NCBI GenBank assembly: GCA_965220935.1
Contig: OZ244857.1
Location: 3,472,001 to 3,536,000 of the forward strand
Reading direction: 5' to 3'
Source of the DNA: Bin80 sp965220935
GTDB taxonomy: Bacteria > Bacteroidota > Rhodothermia > Rhodothermales > Bin80
Length of the DNA: 64,000 bases
In this document: positions 38,071-48,616 of the stretch, in pieces
Layout of the letters: each line of letters begins with the position of its first letter
How positions within the stretch are numbered: the first letter of the stretch is position 1
Notes under the pieces: model-generated
Databases searched by the model: none
What the model was told of the DNA's origin: nothing
What the model saw: only the letters and a program-made list of their open reading frames with translations
Translations under genes and position numbers: made by a program

Positions 38071-38410
38071 CAACAGAAATGCACACTCCTCTTCACATCT
38101 TGACTTCTACATCGTGTATTGTTCAGCCTGAACAGCCCGTCTTCTTGACGTTCACTTCACTTATGTAGTGCCTGACAATAAACTCTAATTCTGGGTTAGC
38201 ATAGGATCGCAAGGGCTATATTTTACAAGTACTTACCGATAGTTTGCTTGTTCATTTTGCGGTTATTTTAGGCGTTGAAGATTTTTCATGAAAAAATCGA
38301 AACTTTTCCTGTGGCGGTGGATATCACTGTATTTATAGGACTTTTCTGGGGTTTTTCTTTCTGAATTGATCAAGATTTGAAAAATCTTCACCGTTCATTT
38401 AATCACATCA

Positions 38411-39498
38411 TTGACCATGCGCGCACAATTTGACACTGAACCGACACTGGGGATGAACTCCATTGAGGATCTTTTCGTAGATCCTAATTCCAGAGACGAC
38501 ACGTCCCAAATCATCTTGGCATTGCAGTCCATCTGGATGGCCACAGATCTACGGGATCGGATTGTCATGTACCTGCAAGAGGCGATCGGAGAGAACACAG
38601 ATCAGACTACGGGGCGCCCGGGTTTGACGTACTGGCGTATCTTTGTCTTAGCCGTACTAAAATTCGGGCTTGATTATGATTTTGACCGATTGACGTTTAC
38701 GGTTAATGACTCTGCGCTCATTCGCACCTTATTACAAAATGATACGAGTGATTTTGGTACGAAGTCCTTGTATCGTGTGCAGACGATTATCAACAATGTG
38801 AGTCTGATCACCGATGACATTTGGTTGACCCTCAATCGGATGATCGTGGATCATGGGTTAGAGGTCTTTGGGGTTGCATCTGATGCGCCTTTGGAAGCGC
38901 GGACGGATTCGTATGTGGTGGAAACCCATGTTGAGACACCCCATGATGTTCGGTTATTGCGCGATTCAATCATTCTGGCCATGCAGCTTGCTTCAAGGGC
39001 CTGGGAGGCCTTCAATTTAGGGGCGTACGACATTGGCGTCAGTTAAAGCATTTGATTATTACGGTTAACAATGCCTATTTGGAGATCAACACCACCAAGA
39101 AGCGTGAGACGAATCCAGAGCTGGTCTTAGCCTTCTTTAAGATTTGTTACTATCGAATTCAGAAGTGTATACTGGTCTTGGATAAGATCAAGGAACTTGA
39201 CCCAAGTTCAAGTCGGATTGCGCCATTAGAAAAGGTGATTGAACAGTTCAATCGGTTGGTAGATTTGGTTCATCGTCGTGTGATAGAGGGGGAAAAGATT
39301 CCCAATGCAGAGAAGTTATTATCGCTCCATGCCGAGCATACACGTTGGATTGTCAAGGGCAAGGCCATGCCTAATCAGGTGGAGTTGGGGGTTCCCGTCA
39401 CGATCACCCAATGTCAACATGGCTTGATTCTGGGATGGGAGATCATATGGACGCAATCAGATGTAGATATGACCATTGAGATCGCCACCAAGATATAA
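38411..39498 (+). pseudogene. ISNCY-type transposase, frameshifted and truncated
   Basis: The N-terminal piece (38411-39046) has GMNSIEDLFVDPNSRDD, GRPGLTYWRIFVLAVLKFGL and the Asp-containing DSYVVETHVETPHDV, all matching ISNCY transposases. The second piece starts at about 39052 in another frame and stops at 39498, before the expected end of the protein. The C-terminus is missing, so the copy is dead. No terminal repeats were found by eye. Confidence 0.65.
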
Positions 39499-39558
39499 TA
39501 GAAAGGAAGGTTCCCTCAGGAGTGTTATTTTTCGAGATAACCAAATTTTCATTTTATT

Positions 39559-39990
39559 ATGTCTTCTACATCTCATTGTTCACCTGTTCGCTACTACGTT
39601 GGATTAGACGTTCATCGTGACACAATCTCGGCGTGTGTTTACGATGCGACTGAGAAGCGTTACTGTGATGAGCAGGTGTTTTCCGCTCACAAGCCGAAGA
39701 GTCTCACTCGGTTTGTGGAATCTACACGTTCAAAGTATGGGCCTTTCCGCTGTTGTTATGAGGCATCCTTTTCGGGAACTGTGCTCTATGACACATTGAC
39801 CGAACACGGCGTGGATTGCGCCATCATTGCTCCTGGCTCAATTCCCAAGCGCTCAGGCGATCGAATCAAAACCGATCAGCGCGATGCCAAGAATTTGTCC
39901 AAATATTTTGGATCTGGGCTTTTGACTGAATGTTTTGTCCTGGACGAAGAACTCAGAGCCGTGCGAGGGCTCCTGCGTAGTGCCTGTTGA
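39559..39990 (+). pseudogene. IS110-family transposase, N-terminal half only
   Basis: 143 residues covering the DEDD (RuvC-like) domain: YYVGLDVHRDTISACVYD, RCCYEASFSGTVLYD and KTDQRDAKNLSKYF. The frame ends soon after LRAVRGLLR, where IS110 proteins continue for ~200 more residues. The break coincides with the end of a TnpB fragment on the other strand, so a later rearrangement removed the rest. Confidence 0.8.
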
Positions 39991-40144
39991 TTTGGTCAAG
40001 AAACGTATTCCACACAAACCTGCATGCTTCGCAAAGCCCTGACAAGAGATGGGCTTTCCACTGCGTGCCCGGCAACAGACGATACTCTATGCCCCGATAG
40101 GAACAGTTTGAATCTGAAGGGTTAGAAGCCTTTTTAACAGGCAT
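39985..40144 (-). pseudogene. TnpB (IS605 OrfB) N-terminal fragment
   Basis: About 53 residues beginning MPVKKASNPSDS and including YRLLPGTQWKAHLL and CEACRFVWNTFLDQIN, the standard first helix of TnpB. The frame runs into IS110 sequence at ~39985, so only the N-terminus survives. Confidence 0.55.
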
Positions 40145-40175
40145 GATATCAAGGTTCAGTTGATGTTATGGTAAG

Positions 40176-40205
40176 CAATAGGATAGATTCTCCTCTATCC
40201 TATTG
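40176..40205. repeat. Perfect 12-bp hairpin
   Basis: CAATAGGATAGA, loop TTCTCC, then TCTATCCTATTG. No T-run follows, so it is not a standard terminator. It may be a mobile-element end. Confidence 0.7.
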
Positions 40206-40435
40206 TGTCTGTTATACTCTCCAAAATAGAATGGTTCCATTCTTTGGGTACTCACGTATATAATTCCCAATATTAAATCTGAAGATTCGGATTTATTGAG
40301 ACACTGATATTTCTAAATTCTCGTTGTAAGAATACCGAATTTAGATAATTCTACTTTGACTTATTTGGTAACAACTATCAGCTTGTAAGAACAGTTGTCT
40401 TCCGTCCAATCAGCGACACACCAGAAAGATAAGAT

Positions 40436-40556
40436 CGAGCCTCTGAGGATTTCCTCGTTCGTAATGATCGCCTGTATGTGTCTTTCCCGGTGGAAAGAAC
40501 ACATTTACGCGACGAGTAGATCAGCCGTAATGCGAAATGGCTTTGAGGCAATCTAT
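40436..40556. other. Nested inverted repeats, possible structured RNA or mobile-element end
   Basis: Three nested stems can be drawn: GCCTC (40439) with GAGGC (40545); CTCGT (40454) with ACGAG (40512), extended by CGTAA/TTACG; and an inner hairpin ATGTGT-c-TTTCC / GGAAA-ga-ACACAT at 40476-40504 with a 4-base loop. It lies in the ~600 bases without genes between the transposon relics and the GT2 gene. Confidence 0.35.
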
Positions 40557-40592
40557 TCTTAATCTTGCAATGAGATTTGCCGAGTGTGAGAT

Positions 40593-41582
40593 TTAAACAC
40601 CATGACTCGCATACATTGGCGATTCACCTTGTAAGTGTTTACTTGTTGTGTCAATGATTTGGTACGGGCGGCTATCTTTCATACGCTCACGCAAAATCAG
40701 ATCTCCCAAAAAACCCGTGCACATAAACTGCACGCCTACCATAATCAGTAAAATTCCCAATAAAATCGCTGGGCGATCTCCCACAGGGTTATTATAAACC
40801 AACTTATCCACCGTGATCAACAAACTAATGACCAAACCACCAAGAAAAGCCATCAACCCCATTGACCCGAAAAAATGCATCGGTCTAGATCCAAAACGTG
40901 TCAGAAATGTCACAGTAATTAGATCTAGGCACCCCCGCACATAGCGCTCAAAGCCGAACTTGGATCGGCCATGTTGCCGCGCTCGGTGGTTGACTTGATA
41001 CTCTCCAATGCGCGTGAATCCCTCCCATTTGGCCAACAGAGGCAGATATCGATGCATCTCTCCATAAATTTTGACCGACTTAACGACACTAAGCCGATAG
41101 GCCTTCAGCCCACAATTAAAATCATGTAAACCAATCCCCGATACGACTCTGGTCACAAAATTAAAAAACCGACTCGGTATCGTCTTAGTCCAGGGATCTT
41201 TGCGAGTTTTTTTCCAACCACTAACAAGATCATTACCCTTCTCTATAGCCTTTAATAGTTCTGGAATCTCTTGTGGATCATCCTGCAAATCTGCATCCAT
41301 GGTGATTACCACTGAGGTGTTGACGACTTCAAATCCAGCGGCTAACGCTGCACTCTTGCCATAATTGCGCCGAAGGCGGACTCCATGAAAACGCTCATCT
41401 TTATCGCACTGCCGAAGGATTTCAGTCCATGAATCATCAGTAGATCCGTCATCAATCAGCCATACCTCGAATGTGATGTTCGCGTCTTGACAGGTGCTAC
41501 GAATCTCGTCGGCTAAGATCGTGATTGACTCAGCTTCATCATAGACGGGAATCACGATACCGACCTGAGAGTGCTGAGGCAT
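40593..41582 (-). CDS. Family 2 glycosyltransferase (DPM1/GtrB-like) with C-terminal membrane helices
   Basis: 329 residues. The GT-A domain has VGIVIPVYDEAESI, WLIDDGSTDDS, RRNYGKSAALAAG and the metal-binding ITMDADLQDDPQEI. FNCGLKAYR fits polyprenyl-phosphate hexose synthases. Two hydrophobic segments near residues 235-310 anchor it in the membrane. It probably makes a lipid-linked sugar for cell-surface glycans. Its start overlaps the gyrB stop by one base (TAATG), so it is translated from the gyrB message. Confidence 0.87.
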   Translation of the reverse strand: MPQHSQVGIVIPVYDEAESITILADEIRSTCQDANITFEVWLIDDGSTDDSWTEILRQCDKDERFHGVRLRRNYGKSAALAAGFEVVNTSVVITMDADLQDDPQEIPELLKAIEKGNDLVSGWKKTRKDPWTKTIPSRFFNFVTRVVSGIGLHDFNCGLKAYRLSVVKSVKIYGEMHRYLPLLAKWEGFTRIGEYQVNHRARQHGRSKFGFERYVRGCLDLITVTFLTRFGSRPMHFFGSMGLMAFLGGLVISLLITVDKLVYNNPVGDRPAILLGILLIMVGVQFMCTGFLGDLILRERMKDSRPYQIIDTTSKHLQGESPMYASHGV

Positions 41583-43504
41583 TAAATGTCCAAGGTCGCA
41601 TAACGGGCATTTTGCTCAATGAACCGACGACGAGGTTCAACCTGATCCCCCATCAATGTGGAAAAAATCCGATCAGCCGACACAGCATCTTCAATCGTAA
41701 CACGCTTGAGTTGACGCGTCTCTGGATCCATTGTCGTATCCCAGAGCTGCCGTGGATTCATTTCGCCAAGCCCTTTGTAGCGTTGAATGACAACTTTTGC
41801 ATTCGCATTCTCCTGCATACCCTCTATGGTCTCTCGTAATGCCTCATCAGACCAGCAATACTGTTCTCGTTTTCCCTGTTTTGCCTTATAGAGCGGGGGC
41901 AGTGCAATGAATACCCGTCCACCTTCAATCAAGGGGCACAGATGTCTGTAAAAGAAAGTGAGTAGCAAGGTCCGAATATGCGCACCATCAACATCAGCAT
42001 CCGTCATAAGCAAAATCTTATGGTAGCGCAATTTATCTATATCAAAATCCTCTTCGGAAGTGGCAATTCCAGTCCCTAATGCAGTGATGATGTTTCTGAT
42101 CTCTTCATTTTCTAGTACGCGGTCTAATCTGGCTTTTTCAACATTGAGAATTTTTCCTCGTAGGGGTAAGATCGCTTGAAAATGACGGTCTCTGGCCTGT
42201 TTAGCGGATCCACCCGCCGAATCTCCCTCCACCAAATACAGTTCACAGTCTTCAGGTTTGCGTGAGGAGCAGTCGGCCAGCTTTCCAGGCAGGCCGCCAG
42301 ACGCAAAAGCATTCTTTCTCTGAACAAGGGCTCTGGCCTGCCGAGCGGCCTGCCGAGCGGTGGCAGCAATGATCACTTTATCAACGATCAATTTTAGTTG
42401 CTTTGGATGGTCTTCCAACCAGTGACCTAATTTTTCCCCAACAATAGTCTGCACCTGACCCATGACCTCAGAGTTCCCAAGTTTTGTCTTGGTCTGTCCC
42501 TCAAATTGAGGATCGGCTACCTTCACAGAAATCACCGCCGTCAACCCCTCACGAAAATCATCGCCCGCCAAATCACCCTTGAAATTCTTAAACAAATTAT
42601 TTCGTTCTGCGCTACTTTTAAGCGTTCTCGTCAATGCCGTCCTGAACCCCGAAATATGGGTCCCACCCTCGTGAGTGTGAATATTGTTGACAAACGACAG
42701 CACATTAGATGAAAATCCCGAGTTATACCGCATTGCAATTTCAACGGTTTTGTCATCATCATTGAAGCAGATAATCTCATCGTGAATTGGAGTGCGCGAC
42801 TCATCCAGATAGTCCACAAACTCGCTGATACCCCCTTCAAAATAATACTCTTCACGCTGCTGTTTATCTGAGCGGCGGTCTTCCAACGAAATTTTTACTT
42901 TGGCATTGAGATACGCTAGCTCGCGTAGGCGCTTGCTAATGATTTCAAACCGATATTCGCAATCTAAGAAAATACCATCGTCTGGCGTGAATCGGATTGT
43001 GGTTCCAGTGGTCTCTCCCTTCTCCATCGGGCGAACTTTTTTCATATCGTAACTAGGCTGGCCACATTCATACGCTTGCTCCCACAAAAACCCATCTCTA
43101 AATATACTTGCATGTAAGCGACTTGAGAGCGCATTTACACATGACAACCCAACCCCATGAAGCCCTCCTGAGACCTTATAGGTCTTATCATCAAATTTAC
43201 CCCCGGCATGAAGAACTGTCATCACCACTTCCAGTGCTGGACGCTGCTGCTCTGGATGCATTCCTACGGGAATTCCACGTCCGTTATCGCTGACTTCTAT
43301 GGATCCATCTTCACAAATAGACACTTGAATATCGTCGCAATGCCCCACAAGAGCTTCGTCAATTGCATTATCTACCACCTCATACACTAGATGATGAAGC
43401 CCGCGCTGATTCACATCCCCAATGTACATTGCAGGGCGCTTGCGAACCGCCTCCAGCCCGTCTAATACCTGAATATCTCCAGCACTGTATTCTGATTGAT
43501 TCAT
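41582..43504 (-). CDS. gyrB: DNA gyrase subunit B
   Basis: 640 residues, full length for the short GyrB class. The GHKL ATPase domain has DNAIDEA, DNGRGIPVG and GGLHGVGLSCVNALS. The TOPRIM domain has VEGDSAGGSAKQ and TDADVDGAHIRTLLL, and a C-terminal QRYKGLGEMNP region follows. It introduces negative supercoils with GyrA; no gyrA is in the window. The reading frame is intact, which shows that not every long gene here carries indels. Confidence 0.96.
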   Translation of the reverse strand: MNQSEYSAGDIQVLDGLEAVRKRPAMYIGDVNQRGLHHLVYEVVDNAIDEALVGHCDDIQVSICEDGSIEVSDNGRGIPVGMHPEQQRPALEVVMTVLHAGGKFDDKTYKVSGGLHGVGLSCVNALSSRLHASIFRDGFLWEQAYECGQPSYDMKKVRPMEKGETTGTTIRFTPDDGIFLDCEYRFEIISKRLRELAYLNAKVKISLEDRRSDKQQREEYYFEGGISEFVDYLDESRTPIHDEIICFNDDDKTVEIAMRYNSGFSSNVLSFVNNIHTHEGGTHISGFRTALTRTLKSSAERNNLFKNFKGDLAGDDFREGLTAVISVKVADPQFEGQTKTKLGNSEVMGQVQTIVGEKLGHWLEDHPKQLKLIVDKVIIAATARQAARQARALVQRKNAFASGGLPGKLADCSSRKPEDCELYLVEGDSAGGSAKQARDRHFQAILPLRGKILNVEKARLDRVLENEEIRNIITALGTGIATSEEDFDIDKLRYHKILLMTDADVDGAHIRTLLLTFFYRHLCPLIEGGRVFIALPPLYKAKQGKREQYCWSDEALRETIEGMQENANAKVVIQRYKGLGEMNPRQLWDTTMDPETRQLKRVTIEDAVSADRIFSTLMGDQVEPRRRFIEQNARYATLDI

Positions 43505-43899
43505 GGATGGCGTTTTGAGTGAGTTACAAGTAGTCTTGATATAGCGAAAGACTATTTCAAGGATCAGACACTAAGAAATACAGTTAGATGCTGCTCAAAA
43601 TGGCTATTGTTCATTATGTCTAGTTGGTCAGGTAAGTAGCCCGTAGAGATGATAACGTTTAGGCATCCCCTGAAACTAGATTATAATCACCCGAGAGTTT
43701 AAACACTAAAAGTTGGCGACTCAGTTTCACAAATATACGACTTTTTTTGAAACTCTACCTTGAATCTGCTTTCGTTAAAGTAAATCATATGCACAACAGG
43801 GGCCGTGAATCGTGGTCGGCGAAATTCCCACAGATGGTCATCAAAAATCTTTTTTTCAAAAATCGTAAACTAGTGCAGAATTCTACTCACAACCCCCGA
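43505..43899. other. Intergenic region upstream of gyrB
   Basis: About 395 bases with no gene seen on either strand. It should contain the gyrB promoter on the minus strand. Confidence 0.3.
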
Positions 43900-44661
43900 A
43901 TGATGTAATCAATGATAGCCTATTGAGGGAACCAGACAAGAAAGAAGCCTTGTCAAAAGTTTATGTGAAAGCGCTATCGGTTACTTGACCTCGGTGCCTA
44001 TACCAGATCTTGATAGTATTGATCTGCGAATCTCAGCAGGAGGCGATGTCCGTCCTGCACTTGATTTGCAGTTAGTGCCCGTCCAGAAAAGCATCTAACA
44101 GCGCTGAATCGCCTATTCTGTATGGGTTTATAGATTCAAAATAAACGTTATTTTGTTGCGAAGATTTTGCGGCCATTTTCTAGATTACGCGTTAGAGATA
44201 CCAAAAATGGGAGTTTTCATTATACACACTGTCATTTGTTACCTTGAATTCACACATCTTCGTAAATCTTCAAGCGAAATGATCGGCGATAAATGTCATA
44301 TAGAATAGGAGCTTCAAAGATATTTTCCTATTTGTGGACGTGCACCAGTTAAAAGCCACGACCAAACTTCTTGATAATAAAGAGACCTGTTTTCGATTTC
44401 GTTTAAGAACTATCTTCTATTCAGACACAAACCCCTAGCCTGCTGGTCGTATTGGATCTCCCTGAAAATGAGTCTAAATGGATGACTGTAACTCTTGAAC
44501 ATCTTATTCTTCGCCGTCGTGCTTATTGGGTCAGACTCATGGATGATGATAAGGATACTGTTGACCAAAAAACCGTCACAATTGACATTCCAAAGAAAAA
44601 CATTTTTGATGTAAACACCCTCACAGATCTGATGAAAAAATCTAGAGTAGGTGACTTATAA
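43900..44661 (+). pseudogene. DUF4365 protein, frameshifted and interrupted by a MITE-like element
   Basis: Reading across the breaks gives a DUF4365 protein. The N-terminal part is INDSLLREPDKKEALSKVYV, then YLTSVPIPDLDSIDLRISAG. After removal of the 271 bp insert, DLQLKATTKLLDNKETCF follows. KNYLLF and the C-terminal part SLLVVLDLPENESKW, LILRRRAYWVRL complete it, ending with TAA at 44659-44661. Frameshifts are near 43980, 44397 and 44430. DUF4365 proteins are predicted nuclease-like and occur in accessory loci. The stop overlapped the next gene's ATG (TAATG) before the IS1634 element landed between them. Confidence 0.65.
44075..44345. mobile_element. 271-bp MITE-like insertion
   Basis: The ends are inverted repeats GTGCCCGTCCAGAAAA / GTGCACGTCCACAAAT with 13 of 16 positions shared. 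The flanks are an exact 6-bp duplication CAGTTA (44069-44074 and 44346-44351). Removing the insert and one copy restores the DUF4365 motif DLQLKAT in frame. There is no coding capacity, so it must have been mobilised by an element elsewhere in the genome. Confidence 0.75.
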
Positions 44662-46811
44662 CTGAAGTTAACCCTATTTTCACCTGAGATAGGCCTATTT
44701 TAGTTCAACGCATCTCTATTTTCTCTTGATCTGCGCCAATTTCTGCCCTGATATTGGCATTTTGTCCCCTTAAACGTCTGATTTAGCCGATTTTCGGTGG
44801 TTTTTTTGGCTTTTACTCTCTAAATGTGTGTGCCCATGTATTTTATTTAAAATAAATTTTTTATTTTGCATATTTAGATAGGTTTTTGTCGTATATTTAG
44901 ATATAATCAAACTCTTTATGTGCCCATGTACATCTCTCAAATACCCAATCGTAACTCCAGCCAACTTGGCTCATTCGCGAATCCAAATGGATTGATGGCA
45001 AATCCGTTAAATTCACCGTCACCAATCTTACCCGTCTCCCCCAGGCTATCATTGATGGCATTCGCACCCTCTTGAAAGGTGGCACGGCGGTCAAATCCAT
45101 CAAAGACGCCTTTGAGATTCGAAGTAGCAAACCCCACGGTCATGTGGCCGCAGTCCTGGGCATGATGACCCAACTCAAGATCCATGACCTGATTGCCCCA
45201 AAGAACTCACGCTTTCGTCGCCTGGTGCTTGGGATGATTGCCGCCCGCGTGTTAGACCCGGCCAGCAAACTCCGGACCAGTACCATGCTCAGACCGCTGC
45301 CGATACCCTCAACGAAGAATTGAACCTCAAGTACGTTGATCAGGATGACTTGTATGAAGCCATGGATCAGCTGGCCAAGTGCAAAGCAGACATTGAGTGC
45401 ACGTTAGCCAAACGGCATTTGACAGAAGGGGGGATGGTGCTCTATGACGTCAGCAGTCGTTATGTGGAAGGGGAGAAAAATTTCTTCGCGGAGTTTGGCC
45501 ATAACCGAGATAAGAAAAAAGGCAAAAAGCAAGTCGTTTATGGGCTGATCACCGATGCAGAGGGACGCCCCGTCTCGGTAGAGGTCTTTCCAGGCAATAC
45601 CGCCGATACTGCAACGCTTGGATGTCAGATTACTAAGATTCAAGAGTCCTTTGGATTAAAGCATGTTATATTGGTTGGAGATCGGGGGTTATTGAAGCAG
45701 AAGCAGATTAAAGAGGAGATCATACCTGTGGGGCTGGATTGGATCACGGGTATGCAAAAGAGGGAGATCCGAAAGGTGGTAGATCACCAAGAAAAAGAGC
45801 AGCGGCGGGAAAAGGAAATGCGTGAGGTTATAGAGCAGAAGGAAATTCAGATGAGTTTGTTTGATCAGCAGAATCTGGTGGAACTAGAGTGTGATTTGTA
45901 TCCAGATGAAACCCTGATTCTGTGCAAGAACCCCTTACAAGCGGCCAAGAGCAAGCAAACACGGGATGCATTGTTGGACAAAGCGGATGAGGGACTTAAC
46001 AAGATTATCAAAGCCATCACGGCGACGCCGTGCCGATTAAAAAACGAAGCCAAAATTGGCATGCGCGTCCAGAAGGTTGTGGGCAAACACAAATTAAAGC
46101 GGTTCTACAATCTGGATGACATTAAGGAGGGACATTTTACCTATAGCCGCAATGAACAAGCGATTAAAAAAGCCGAACTCTTGGACGGCGTGTATGCCAT
46201 TCGGTCAAGTGTGAAAAAGGCCCCCGAGACATTAGTCTCCGATTACAAGCGTTTATCTTCGGTAGAATGGGCATTTAGAACTATGAAATCCATGTCGTTG
46301 CGCGTACGCCCGATTCATCATCGCAGTGAACATCGGGTTATTGCGCATATCTTTTTGTGTATGTTGGCCTATTATGTAGAGTACCACCTCCGTCAGAAGC
46401 TCGCGCCCATGTTAGAAGATGACTTGCAACTCAAGAGAGCGCAAAGAAAAGATATGGTCTCGCCAGCCAAACGCTCAGATGAAGCCAAAGAGAAAGCGCA
46501 AAGCAAGACGACATCAGATGACGAAACCGCCATGAGTTATGAGTCGGTGATGAAAACTTTGTCTGGGTTGAGTCGTGTAGTGGGCGTTCCGAAAATCACA
46601 ACCGATAATTCTCCCGAAGTGACCTTGTTTGAGGATTACAATCCGACCCAAATGAAGGCGCTAAAACTCCTGAATATCAAACTCTCCTGAGTGACCGGTT
46701 CGTCAGACTGAAGCATATTTCTGGCAGATAATCCTCCAGATTGTAGTCAAAAATTCTCAAATTCTCTGGAAATACTGAACCTTCTGGAAATTGAAAATAG
46801 GGTTAACTTCA
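44662..46811 (+). mobile_element. IS1634-family insertion sequence
   Basis: 2150 bp with perfect inverted ends CTGAAGTTAACCCTATTTTC and flanking TTATAA at 44656-44661 and 46812-46817. It inserted exactly at the stop/start junction of the DUF4365 gene and its downstream partner. About 260 bases precede the transposase, including a weak CCGA-TTT-TCGG hairpin with a T-run at 44787-44807 that might block read-in. Confidence 0.9.
44926..46690 (+). pseudogene. IS1634-family transposase with two frameshifts
   Basis: Starts MYISQIPNRNSS, then shifts frame to WLIRESKWIDGKSVKF. A second shift near 45295 leads into DTLNEELNLKYVDQDD. From 45320 the frame is open to 46690 and has the catalytic core: GGMVLYDVSSRYVEG, HVILVGDRGLLKQ and SSVEWAFRTMKSMSLRVRP. 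Given the perfect element ends, the shifts are either very recent or assembly errors. Confidence 0.85.
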
Positions 46812-46895
46812 GTTATAATGCGTGTTAATATTCAAGATAGAGAAGCTTTGTTGGCCGTGCCCCCCAACGCTCTTTCCATATATGCACGTCAAGCA

Positions 46896-48616
46896 GCAAT
46901 TCCCACTAAGTTTAAAACTTCCCACCATAGCGCACTTTGGGGCCTATTGTTAAACGTGAGTTTCGTAAACTATTTTGCTGAATTTTCGTCAGAAGAGCAC
47001 ATTTTGGACGTTATAACGACTCATCGATCAACTAGGCATTTATTTGAGGGCAATGGTTCTTCATGCGAGGCTGGTTAATTATTCTGCGGCTCATTTGTGT
47101 ATTCGTTATGATTGATTCCATCATTTCACTACATTCTATCATCAATGAAACGGACGTCACGCAAGTATTTTCACAAGAAACATTTGATTCACACCATCCG
47201 CAGCTGTTTTGAGCAGATTGAGGATACGAACGTGTCACGGGGATTTACACTGGTGGATTACCTGATGTCGGGGTTTGCTGTTTTTTCTTTGAAGTGTGCT
47301 TCGCTACTTGAATTTGATCAAAAGATTCGCAATGGTTCTCCTGCGATCATCGCCAACATGAAGCGTCTGTGAACCATGTGCCCAGTGATTCGGGTATGCG
47401 CAAGCGTCTTGATGAAGTGGATCCGTTCAATTTGCGTGGGATGATCTTTGCTCAATTGCAACGGGGAAAGATTCTGGAGGGTTTTCGGTATATTGAGAAT
47501 CATGTACTGCTTGCCATAGACGGAACCGGCATGTTTTCATCCAAGTCGGTCCACTGCCAGCATCGCAATGGAACGAAGACCTATTTTCATCACATGTTAT
47601 GTGCTGCACTGGTTCATCCGTTCAAAAAGATCGTAATTCCTCTGATCATCAAGAGCGATGGCGCCACAAAAAACGATTCTGAGCGCAATGCATGCAAGCG
47701 ATTTTTGGAGTATTTTCGGCGAGAACACCCTCAACGATTGTGGTCCAAGATGGGCTCTTTTCCAATGCGCCCTATCTTCGGCTTTTAGGGTATCTTAATT
47801 TAAGATATATCAGAAGCCTGGAGATCATACGTTCATGTTTAACTATATTGATCGCAGTGACCAGACCCAAGAGGTGGTGATGGAGGTTGAAGGAATTCAG
47901 TATCGTTTTCGCTATCACAACGACGCCAACGCATCCAATCGGCGAGTCAATTTTTTAGAGGTATATGAAACCAGACCCGGGACCAAGAAGCACTCTAAAC
48001 CCAGAACAACGCGTTTTTCTTGGGTGACCGATATTCCCCTTGATGAGAAGAACCTTCTGAAGATCATGCGAGCGGGCCGGTCACGGTGGAGAATTGAAAA
48101 TGAAACCATCAATACCCTCAAGAATCAGGGCTACAATTTTGAGCATAATTATGGGCACGGTTACAAGCATTTGTCCACGGTCTTTGCCTGCCTGATGATG
48201 CTGGCCTTTTTGGTGGATCAGGTAGAACAACTCTGTGATGTGTTGTTCCATGATGCCTTGGAGAGCATGGGGCGACTCAAGTATCTAAGAGAGCGCGTGC
48301 GAAACCTGTTTCGGGAGTTTGTTTTAGAGAGTTGGGAGTTTCTATACCTGGGGATAGCGAAGGGATTTAGGGTTACTGTAGACATTGATTCATCGTAGCG
48401 GAAACCAGAGCAGTAGGGGCAGAACGTGAACCCCTGATTATATGAGAGGGGCTGGGTGTGGTGTGTCCAGTCGTCAGAACGCACAGAAAAAAGGATCAGA
48501 AAACGTCCGATTATTGCAGGAATTGATCCTCAAAAACAAGCAAAACCCGCCAGATTTGCAGAAGATGTACCTGAAATACTAGATCAACTAAATTCTATGC
48601 CGTTAGTGGGAATTGC
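46896..48616 (+). mobile_element. IS4-like insertion sequence with 13-bp target duplication
   Basis: 1721 bp. The ends read GCAATTCCCACTAA at the left and the complement at the right, and are flanked by TGCACGTCAAGCA at 46883-46895 and 48617-48629. The long duplication (13 bp, with one-base uncertainty) fits the IS4 family. The transposase inside is broken. Confidence 0.8.
47145..48398 (+). pseudogene. IS4-like DDE transposase with at least three frameshifts
   Basis: Segments in order are MKRTSRKYFHKKHLI with TLVDYLMSGFAVFSLK (47145-47372), SGMRKRLDEVDP with LLAIDGTGMFSS, the first catalytic Asp (47369-47788), VVQDGLFSNAPYLRLL, the second Asp, in another frame near 47735-47785, and RSRWRIENETINTLKNQGY, the Glu region (47835-48398). 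Not functional as written. Confidence 0.8.
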
